A stretch of DNA of 64,000 bases. Source: Parelaphostrongylus tenuis. Its lineage: Eukaryota > Nematoda > Chromadorea > Rhabditida > Metastrongylidae. This document shows, in pieces, positions 10,912 through 20,800 of the stretch. Positions within the stretch are counted from its first letter, which is position 1, and each line of letters opens with the position of its first letter. Position numbers and translations under genes: made by a program. The notes under the pieces are model-generated. The model was not told where the DNA came from. It made no database searches and saw only the letters and a program-made list of their open reading frames with translations. Where the stretch lies: the NCBI GenBank assembly GCA_019055375.1, contig JAHQIW010007303.1, positions 266,921 to 330,920 on the forward strand, read 5' to 3'.

Positions 10912-11105
10912 ACCACAGTGTCAGGTAACTCCATCATCTGACTTGCGGTGATTTACCACTCGACGTCGATTTCATTATAGAGGATTATTTAGTCTCAGGG
11001 GATAGGCTGAACCGAGAGAGGGTGTTACTGATGAGTCCCAATTGGACGAAACAGGCGCCTGTACAGCATGTATAGCACTAGACACAACGCTCAAAACATA
11101 CCCTC
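10912..11105 (+). repeat. dispersed repeat carrying a hammerhead ribozyme, copy A
   Basis: About 190 bp homologous to 31552-31740: shared blocks include CCATCATCTGACTT, GGCTGAACCGAG, CTGATGAGTCCC, GTATAGCACT and GCTCAAAACAT. The ribozyme occupies the 3' third. No coding capacity. Resembles short non-autonomous retroelements with ribozymes in other animals (for example the schistosome Sm-alpha family), but relatedness is inference. Confidence 0.65.
11022..11078 (+). ncRNA. type I hammerhead ribozyme (predicted self-cleaving RNA)
   Basis: All core elements are in order: stem I 5' strand GTGTTA (11022-11027); CTGATGA (11028-11034); stem II GTCC/GGAC with loop CAATT (11035-11047); GAAA (11048-11051); a short stem III closed by A51-U71, C52-G70, A53-U69; cleavage triplet GTA (11070-11072), allowed by the NUH rule; stem I 3' strand TAGCAC (11073-11078), pairing with GTGTTA through one G-U. 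Stem III is only 3 bp with a roughly 15-nt loop containing the palindrome around GGCGCC. Activity is untested. Confidence 0.7.
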
Positions 11106-11125
11106 ATCAATTATTGTTTTGAGCG
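11088..11125 (+). other. perfect 11-bp stem-loop just 3' of the hammerhead
   Basis: CGCTCAAAACA (11088-11098) and TGTTTTGAGCG (11115-11125) are perfect reverse complements with a 16-nt loop. The left arm belongs to the shared repeat; the right arm lies beyond the homology with copy B. Confidence 0.5.
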
Positions 11126-11384
11126 AGTGGCAAAGTTTGAGAAGACCTGTTTCTATTACTTGAATTCTATTTGTCATCATTAGAGGTTATAATGTATTAT
11201 ATGTTGCAGTGGTTAACAATCCAATTAAGTCGTTTTTAGAATTTCAATGAGCCCTCAAAATTATGATATATATCCTAGAAACACTCAAATGAATATTGGC
11301 TTGATCTCACTCCTAAAACTCACCTAGTCTTTTGTTCCCATGGATAGGCAAAATGTTATCAGACTTACTACATCGGTGAGGACA

Positions 11385-11510
11385 CCGCAAGTCATTGTAA
11401 AGGTCAGATATGCATTCAGTCTCTTCTAACGATACTTACTGAAATCGGATGTATCGAGCATCCTCCAGAGTTGATCTGTGTCAAGAGGTCTATTTATTCT
11501 TATTCTACTC
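11385..11510 (+). repeat. SINE S1 fragment (3' body)
   Basis: Contains GTCATTGTAAAGGTCAG, a CATCCTCCAGAG..GATC block and a GAGGTCTAT block, matching the 3' half of the S1 copy at 9653. The tRNA-like head is absent. Confidence 0.5.
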
Positions 11511-11859
11511 ATTACAAACGGTATAAATTATTCAAAATAGTTACCGCAAGTGAACTGAGATTCAATTCTCTTACTTTGTCTCATAACCTCCCCCTCTCCG
11601 CTCCTCATACTGTGGGAATCTCCGCACTTATTTGATTTAGTTTGTTTCCGTGTAACAACTATCGACAACTTCGGATTTTGCGTGTGGGCTCGTCTATTTG
11701 CTCAGTATTTCAGCCTTCTTCATGAATGTCAACGATAGCTGGATATGCACATTCAACTTAAAGTCTTGGGATTACTGAGTGACGACATTCTCATGTCTTT
11801 ATTACAAGTATTCACCAATATTTGACGAATGAACGGAGTTTTTCAGGCAAAACAGATCC

Positions 11860-11975
11860 CAAATGAACGAAGCTGGAGGGATGGGCGCGTGTTTGGTGCA
11901 GATGCGATTTTGAAACAGTGGCCTTGCGTGTATAAAATGTCCTATATACCACTGCGTCTCCAATAGGCCTCCAGA
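11860..11975 (-). repeat. degraded SINE S1 head
   Basis: On the minus strand GACGCAGTGGTATATAGG and CACTGTTTCAAAATCGC align loosely with the A- and B-boxes of S1, followed by a CCATCCCTCC block. Much diverged. Confidence 0.35.
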
Positions 11976-13980
11976 CATTGAATTAGAAATGAAAAATTGT
12001 GCTCTATACAGACCCTCATACAATGAACGTTGGTGGGTTTAGCAATGATTTTGATTATTTTCCAGCAGCTTGAAGCAGTGAGGACTCAATGCTTATGCAT
12101 ACCTATAGGGTAGATTTTACTCCATTCCTCTAAAAATGAATCTTTCTCTAAAGTGTCATCTTCATTGCAATTCTGCCATTCAAACCTTTAGAAAAAGATA
12201 ATATATCCATGCAGATTGAAATCTGTCTTGAGGACATAAATTTGCCAGAATCAGATTGCTTTCATTTGTATTATGTTTACTAGAACGCAGGTATTATTTA
12301 CTGAGCGAGGTGATTTAGAGGATCAGTGTGATGATGATCGCGGTGATTGATAACTCTTTGGTCAAGTGTCCGACTTTGTAAGCTTCCAAAACTACTTTAT
12401 CATCGTTGATGATATTCATTTTATTTGGATAGAAAAATTCTGTCTTCGGGAGAAAGTACATGTTTTAAAAGTACAAGTAAAAGTGCATTATTTACTTGCG
12501 ATTAACTCTGACTAGAGTTAATCGCTAGAGAAAAGGGCACTCTAACAAGGACTACAAAAAGATAGATATGGGAACGATACATGTGAGATGAAAAGATTTG
12601 CTGATCTTTGCCTTAAACGATTGACGACTGTACTGTACAGCACATAGTTTAGTGCATTACTAGTTCTGTTTTCGTACCGTGTCTTTGGCTTTATTGCCCC
12701 TACTATAGAACGAGATAAATCTCAAGTGTAGTTCCTTCACAGAGCTTTGAGTAGGAATTGCAAAGAAATATGGAAAACCAGAAATAGCGTATCTATGAGC
12801 AAATTATTAATTTAGAATTGGAGTCAACTTTCATCCGTATATACCTATCACTAGGCAGAAATTGCGCGAAATCAAATCATCCAAATTGTGCCAGGAGTTT
12901 GCTACATCTACAAAAATGATTTATAATAGTAGTGCTTCGTCTATGGAAGAGTGTGCGCCTAAGCAATGGTGATGAAACTTGAGTGCGACACGGTCTTGAG
13001 GGAATATTTTCGTATCGACAATTTAAATACAAGTTTGTTCTTGGTCAAAGATTTGCAGGGAGAGGGAAAGAGATCAAATAGTACCTTTTTAAAACGTTTA
13101 TTTACGAATAGGTAAGACGTTTCCGAAATATTGGTGAAAGTCACTCATCTTTTCAAAAATATAGAAAAATAAGTAGACAATAATTATGTGAAAGCGCCAA
13201 AATAGAAAACAAAAAGAATATGCACAGTAAGAAACGATTATAGAACGAGCCTTGGAAGCAGGAAATCATCACATTAGCAACAATTTAGGCGGCACGCATC
13301 GTGTCCAATGCACTGTGCTTATGACAAAAATTCTGCATAGTCCTACACGGCTGCAGCTAAGGTTGTGGTTGCTTGAGGAAACCATATCGAAACTTCACAA
13401 TTTCTCATCTACCAAAGATATACAAAATATTAATCAAGAAAATAATTAAGAGCGATTTAATAAAGAGATTTTCAATGCGGCTTTTATCTAAAATGTCGCA
13501 ATTTTGATTTCAAGCATCTAAAAGACCGATTTCTTTGAACCTCGACATGTTAATAATATAAAAGTAAGAGAACAATGAGAATAGCTTGAGCACTAATCTT
13601 TATCTTGACCTTTCTCGAGGTTGGTATCTCCTCTTCGAACGATTGTTCTTCTTGACTATCTATGGATCTTCATGAGTATGTGCCGAAACATCAGACATCA
13701 ATACTCAAGAAGATAGTCAAGAGGAACGATCGATCGACAAAGAGATGCTAATCTTGTGAAAGTTCAAAATAAAAATTAAATCCTAAGCTATTCTTGTGTT
13801 TTTCTCAATTCGAGCATCGTTCAGCATTGCGGGGATTCAGGACTTTCTTCAAATACGAATTAAAAATCGTCGTTTACAGAGTCTACAAGGTATAGAAACT
13901 AATTCTTTCTATTTGATGGCAAATGCTAGGAGATCGTCACCATGGAGATTCTGTATATTTGGTGCATTCTACTCTATCAT
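11976..13980. other. no gene or classified repeat seen
   Basis: AT-rich sequence with short chance frames only. No splice-consistent exon pairs or recognised protein motifs on either strand. Confidence 0.4.
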
Positions 13981-13982
13981 AA

Positions 13983-14285
13983 AAAGGATAAAGGATAAAG
14001 CTCTTGGCGTTGATCAATCCCTGAGGGATGCGCCATGCATTCGACTTCAATTTTTAACTTCGTTTGAGGTGATTGAATGCACATCTGGCCTTTACAATGA
14101 CTCGCGGTGGCCTCCCGCTGAACCGAGTCAGTGCTGCTTATCCTCCCAGACAAGTCTGAGACCTGTCTGGTACCAATTTACCGACCCCGGAGGGATGGAT
14201 GGCTTGGTGAGCCATGAGCGCGAGATCGAACCATTGACCTCGTGTGCGACGCAGGGCACCTCTAACCACTGCGCCACATGCGCTC
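13983..14285 (-). repeat. tRNA-derived SINE (family S1, copy b)
   Basis: Reverse complement of the 9653 copy over almost its full length: the head reads GAGCGCATGTGGCGCAGTGG from 14285 downward, and the 3' end (CTCTTGGCGTTGATCAATCC) is near 13998. The open frame across it on the plus strand is an artefact of the repeat. Confidence 0.7.
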
Positions 14286-14637
14286 CTCTACTCTATCATA
14301 TTTACAGTAAATTCATGTTATGATATATCAGTTGAATAGTATTTGATGGCCGACGACGTTCTACTCAGTGAGTGGATTGAGATGTGTGTTCTAGGTCTCT
14401 TCTCAAGTCAATTGCTTGTTAGAATGGAGTTATCTTTGAAGGTTACTGGTTGGCATCTTGGTCAAATCACGGATTTTCCTTTGCATTACGAAGACGTTCA
14501 CCATACGAAAGCATTAGGTGCAGCATCTGTTGCCGCGTTAATCGTCGAGTGAGTCGAGCTGACGTCCCTCAAATTTTACGTGTCTTTGTCGCATGCAAAG
14601 ATATCTCAGTGGGTTTGTCTCGCTTTAGGAGCATGTT

Positions 14638-15002
14638 GAGTACCATATCTTCCTTCTTGGCTTTCGCGAAGGATTCGGGCCATCAGATGGCTGGTTTGCC
14701 TAATTTCGTGTTAGCCATTTGAAGGAATCCTCGCTATAATGGCTCTAGTCAATCGATTGCGTTAGAGCTCAAAATGTGTCCGATCCACATATAATTCTAG
14801 TTTTAACATGCATAACATTATTCTGATCTCTGAGCTTGACTTGGAAGGGAGTAGGAAAGCGTTGTCACATGAGTGACGAAAGTTGTCAAAAATCGATGAA
14901 CAGCATGGGTGGAATGAGAGGTTAACGTGAGTACCATATCTTTCTTCTAGGCTTCCGTGAAGGAATCGGACCATCAGACTAGTGATTTCCCTAATGCATT
15001 TC
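14638..15002. repeat. direct repeat pair of about 73 bp
   Basis: 14638-14712 and 14929-15002 share GAGTACCATATCTT, CTTCT(T/A)GGCTT, GAAGGA and CCATCAGA blocks at roughly 75% identity. Neither shows a clear coding frame; probably two remnants of one dispersed repeat. Confidence 0.4.
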
Positions 15003-15765
15003 AGGTGCACTTTAGATCCGAGAATCTTCGCAAAGTCATGTACCCGAACCTCCCATTGTCTTCTCCAAATATTTCGATTGTCAACTTTAATTAAGGCAGT
15101 GGATAGTGATGAATGCTATCAGAAAACAAGGTTTGGATTTTTGTCCCAATGCTCTCCCTCTAGTGTACATTGGGATGCATAGCTAGGTTACCAAAAAATC
15201 ACAAGGTATCTTCTGACCAGCATTATACGCATTCATGTTGAAGGCTAAATCTTCGGCGACCTTTGTGAATGATGGATACGAGGAAACAAGTCGAATGCAA
15301 AAGTGCTGGGATCTTTACAATGAATGTATTACGGATCATATGGAAATATTCGACAATTGAGTCATTATCGAAAACATCTCGACAAAATTTGCTTCTTCAG
15401 AAACTTCAGAAATTTATGCTGGCCGACTGGACAGCTTTGCATTTTTTTACTTACAAAGATGTAGATTTAACTGGTTGTCATTTCGGCGCATGAGCTGCGT
15501 TTCTGCTGCTTCTGACAAGCACTGTCATATGAACAGAATTTTTTTTTTCTAAAAATCTGCTATTAGAATAGTCTGTTATCCTTAGCAAAAACTCTCATGT
15601 TATCAAACTTCATTGAGGGACTGCATAGCACTATTATTATAGTAATATTGCTGTCACTGGAAACTATGAACCATGCAGACGTTATGCAATGCATTTCATC
15701 AAATTTCTGTTGGTGACAAAATGTCTTTTCCCAGTTTGTTTTCTTAATCCCAACGGCAAAGCTCA

Positions 15766-16395
15766 CCTTTCTGTATCCAGGAGAACTGCCGAATGATTCC
15801 TAGTCACTGGAGTCTTAAAAGGCAACGAGAACGCTAGTTCTTCTTCGTGTAATGATCACTCTACTCGGTTAGTCTCAATGCAACGGCTACGGCGATCAGC
15901 GTCGTACGAGTAACAACTTCTGTCTACACCCGTTTCGAATCATCGTAGTTCTGACGAGGCCGAAATGCCGCAACATCGGCCACAATAACAACTAGTATTT
16001 ATAAAAAATTTCGTTCCAGCTGAGCAATGAAAAGAAAATGTCGTCTCGTACATCAGGGTTTAGTGGAAGTCGAAATTTAGTGTTGTTTCTTATATATCAG
16101 CTAGTTCTAATCCGACAGCGGAAAGGTAGATTGTCACCGGAGGCATGAATAAAAAAGGCGATAATCGCCCAAGGATTGTTCTGTATCCTGTAGAACTGGT
16201 GATTGATTCCTGGTATGGAATCCTGTATGAAAAGCAAAGCTGAGAGCACTACTTCGATTGTGCACTGATCCACTCCAATCAATTCGTCTCGATGCAATGG
16301 TTGCGCCAAAAACACTGTGCGAAGAACAACTACTGTGGGCTCTTGTTTTGGATCACCGTGGCTTTGGTGAAGGCGGAATTACCGAAACGGGAATG
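15766..16395. repeat. diverged tandem duplication, about 210 bp units
   Basis: 15766-15975 and 16185-16395 share an ordered series of blocks (CTGTATCC..GAGAACTG, GATTCCT, GATC.CTC, GTCTC(A/G)ATGCAA, AACAACT, ACCGAAAC-like). No protein motif is recognised; an unclassified repeat or a decayed duplicated gene fragment. Confidence 0.35.
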
Positions 16396-17783
16396 TCTTC
16401 TATCGCAAAGCTCTCATGTTGTAATGACAGTACCCATGCACTAATCCATATGATTTGTTCAGAGGTTGATCGATGAGTGAAGTGGAGAGTAAGATCTCTC
16501 TAATCAAACTAGTAGGCACTATTAATCCAGCGCATCTGTTGATGACAGCAAAGGACACTTGGCCCAGTAGAATTGGAGCGTGTACTCTGATATCAATATT
16601 TTCCAGTTTTTTTTTCTTTTATGATGTGTCTTATATTCTATGATTAGCTCATCTTCACCGTCTGCCGTTTCCCCAAACAGCCGCCATTACGGGATTCGCA
16701 ATGTTTATCAGAAAACTGAAATTTTAGAGAGAATGAGCCTAGAGCTCATTCTCTCAATAATTTGGCTCTATAAAAAAACCCCTTAAATCACCAAATGTCA
16801 TCCGCGTTGATGCATTAACGTGCGTTTGAATGTTATGTGGTGACTGCTGCTTGCACACAAGTGATACATCGTAGCGTCCCAGTAAATGACATATCTCAAA
16901 ATGGGAATAATCCACCGAAGAATTTTGACGTTCATGTGATACTCGAAATTTCCCTCCCAGTCGAAGTGATTGTCACTAAGCATCGTTGCCTCATATGCGG
17001 TCGCCTTGAACTAGTACGGCGACCCGCTGTGATTTAATGGAATTCGTCGACGTGAACACGACAAAAAACGATGGCCGACGGAAATTGAACAATACGAGCC
17101 TCAAACATTCCGCTATTGATTGAGCGTCTGCAATTTGTTGTTATTGATTAAGCGGAAGTGGAAGTGCAAAGGCATCAAAACAAAAGAACAAGTACGGGAA
17201 ACGATACGTATTCCCAACCAAGACCGACCTATTATTTGACTGGACAGAATCAACTGTACAGCTTTACAACAACTTTCCCTGAAAGTCACCATAGCCCTCT
17301 TTGTCACCAATGTGATCAATAATCTAGATACCGGCAGAACAAATAAAAAAAACTGGATTTTATTCGTGATAAAGAAGACCCGTAAATGAGAGGCACAGGG
17401 GATATTTGCAAGCTTGGATACTCAGATAACAACAGTGAGTACATTAAGACACTGGGTGATGAAAACGAGCTCATTTCTATCGAGTAATAGAAAATATGCA
17501 GTACATTTCTTTGAAAATTATGACAATGACGTCATACATTTCTTGTGCAGTAGAAGTTCAAGAACAATGAATGGCCTTAACCAATGAATCTTTCAAGCAA
17601 ACCTACATAACGTTTGACGATAGCTTGTAGATTTGTGCACTTTGGATTGAAATGACGGTTAAGATACAGACGGAGATCACACACAGAGACTTGACGACGT
17701 TATGAGGTCGTCAGAGGTCAGGCGCTACGACTTGGGCTTAAGCTTCAGCTTAAGCAGGTCGACGACGATGATGACAGCGTTTT

Positions 17784-17891
17784 TCAGTTACACGTCGACA
17801 CCCATCGATGTTGCAGGCAATCCTTGCAAATCAGTCTACAGCACCAGACAAATTTACAATCGCACTTGTACTGAATCACTTCATGCGTAAT
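17784..17891 (-). CDS. Wnt terminal exon with Cys-knot end and stop
   Basis: The acceptor CAGTTTAG before 17891 is chosen because it yields ITHEVIQ ahead of [11 protein letters not shown], restoring the usual spacing from LCCGKGF. A second in-frame AG (ATTCAG) seven codons later would delete it. Ends ...WVSTCN then TGA at 17786-17784. Confidence 0.9.
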   Translation of the reverse strand: MTHEVIQYKCDCKFVWCCRLICKDCLQHRWVSTCN

Positions 17892-20800
17892 CTAAACTGT
17901 ATATTACTGTTGTAATAAAGTACAATTATTCAGTAGCAATCTTATGTAGCCAGCTAGATTTCCTTTTATTCAGCCGCTCTAGCAGTGGTATAATTTTACA
18001 AATGTATATCATACATTATTGAGTAACGTGCAGAACTAAGATCATCAGACTGGTATCGAACCGTCATTTCACTCTTTCCGGTGGCGCGTGCTAACCAGTT
18101 GCACTGTTGACGCTACTCTTGTGCCACCACTCTTGCTGCGACATATTGCATCGATCTGTCGGTAACCAGCGTCAGCGTTTTGGCCTGGCAAGCAGATATC
18201 GGCTTTGAGCTCAGTTAAGCTGACAGATAATGGATATATGTACAGTAACCGAATTTCTTTTACGTAACGCCTTAGCGCTGCTATGATGTTACAAAAGTAT
18301 ATCTAATAATGTTGAGTGCTATGCAAAACTCGATGTCTTGTGTCGCAGAAAGAGTGATAACAGAACAAGGAGCTCGATAGTGTAAATGATTAGCGCGCGC
18401 CTCGTAAATGATGACATGCATTTTCGCTTCCCGGCTAAGGTCCAAAATTTTGCGTATCACTAAGTATTGTTGGATAACATGTAGTCATTATAAGATATGT
18501 ACCCCTCTGTTGAATTTTAGAAATGCACAGATTCCTCTATCTAGCTATGAATTAAAATTAAATCAAAGTCTATTCGTCGAACGTCTATCGATTAGCAATC
18601 GAGCTTATATCGATGTCGTTGTCATGATGTCGTAGGAGAAAATCTCTCCAGCCCAATGTTACTGATTTGCCGAGGGAAGAATCAGTGAAAAACTGCCAAG
18701 TAACAATCAATGTATTCGACTATATAGAGACCTCACTTACGAAAAATGTAGTCTGAAAATGTATTTTGAGCCTTTCATAAGGTCTGCCGATGGTACCCAT
18801 ACAGTGCAAGACACTTGTTTCGTCGTTCCAGCCTCGTCAGTTGCACGGTGCCTTTTTGTCCAGTCAGATCCTTGGGGAACTATTCTTTACATAACGGAGT
18901 CGACGACGAACTTTTAACACTGAACGTGCGGTGAAATAATCACTGGGGTGTTATTTCAGAGTGCTTGATTGTTTAATGCATGGCGTATGGCTATTACGTA
19001 GGCATATGTAACAATCAATGCAGTCGACTATTTTAAGCTCTCGCTCAAGAACAGTATAATCGACATCATAAACTGACTGTATCATTCATGAGTCCATCGT
19101 CGACTCCTCTATGCAGCGATAGATACCCGAGGATATGACTATACGAAAGGTCAGAGCGCAACTAATGAGGTTGGAAGACCAAAGCACGTGTCTTCCACTA
19201 CATAAGTACTCATAACAGACACTTGAAAGGCTAAGAATACATTTTTAGTTACCGAATAGTTTGAATTCTTCTGTATTAATTACTATGAAAGGTTACAGAA
19301 AATTCGCAAGACATACGAGAAAATAGTAGATTACCTGGAAACCTTTTCCGCAGCATAAACGACCACAATCGCCCTGACTATGCGTCTCATTACGCCATGC
19401 ACAAACTCTACCAGATGTCGTCTAAAAGTATTAACACGCATTACCTTGGCTTAAAAAGATATCTGATGTAGATGAGCACGCGTGACATGCAGCCACTGTA
19501 TGTGATTTGAAGCAGCTATAAACGAACATAAGCATGTGGATTAGATGGTATACTAGGATCCTGGCATTACGTGTAAGTAATATTTGCCATAATAAGCGTC
19601 TCAAATTCATTGGGCGGAAATAAAAAGAATGAAGTTCTTGACTTTAAATAATCCTCAAAGAACCAAGCATTTGTCCGCATTTTTTCACTTCGTTTGAGGT
19701 GAATGAATGCATATGTGGCCATAACAATGACTCGCGATGGCTTACCGGTGTATTAAGTGAGTGCTGCTATCCTCCCAACAAGTCTGCTACCAATTTGGCA
19801 ACCCCGGAGGGATGGAACGCTTGGTAGGCAAAGATACACATGAGTAAAACACTAACAGCGTTGGTGTTCAAACATGATTTTGAGTATTTTCATATATAAA
19901 ACTTTCCTAACATGAATGCCGATTTTGATGAGAATTAATAGTAAGCATTTAAGCTCACCTAGACGGAAATTTGAAAAGATAAGCATTTAGCGTTAATCAG
20001 TGACTGCAAAGTATTCCATGCAATCTACTGCATTGATAACGTCATTAGCTAAGAATGAGCGTGTATCTAGCCTATTCAAAAAATCCGATAACCTAGCAAC
20101 GTGATAACATTAGTATTTTCAGCCTACCAGATGAATCTGGGGCAATTCCGCGCCAAGCCCAGAAAGACAGAAGGGTTATCCACCCTTTTGTGTGAGAATG
20201 AACAAATGAAACTATTCATTTTCTAGGTTGAACAAAGAGTTTTGGAAAATTCTCAAAGGTTTCTGTTTTTATGCGCATATTAACAATGGAAGCAATAATA
20301 ACTATAAGTATAGGCCACTACTGTCCATGACTTTTACTATCTTTCTGCAGCATTATGCAACTTGTTGGCAACGGTTCGCAGCGAAACATCAAGCTCTTCG
20401 ACCTACTCACGAGTGATCGATGGAGACTCAGCATCATAGGCCGTTTGCAAGTCAAAATTGCTTTACTTGAATTGCCCAAACTGACTGCTTACAGTCAACT
20501 TTGTTGCCTTTCCAGCGCCTTCACCCACACTAATCATATCGAAGGCTTCAAAAATCCTTAGACCTTTTCTCAAATAATGGTGGTTTAATATAGCCAAACC
20601 ATACTGTTCAATAGGCATTTTGGAGCTGAAATCAATGAACTAGATAAACATATACAGAACTATTACTAGAAAACGACACAAAGATGTCAAAAAGTAAAAT
20701 TTTTAAGATTTCCCAGAATCTTCTGCTCAACCTAGAAGTACGACAATTATTCCTACCTTGCAGTAGCATCATGTACATTAAAATTCTCATCACCTGTTGT

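Noticed and set aside
13796..14323. 175-codon plus-strand open frame
   Set aside because: Most of it runs antisense through the S1 SINE copy at 13983-14285; the same frame is partly open in other S1 copies.
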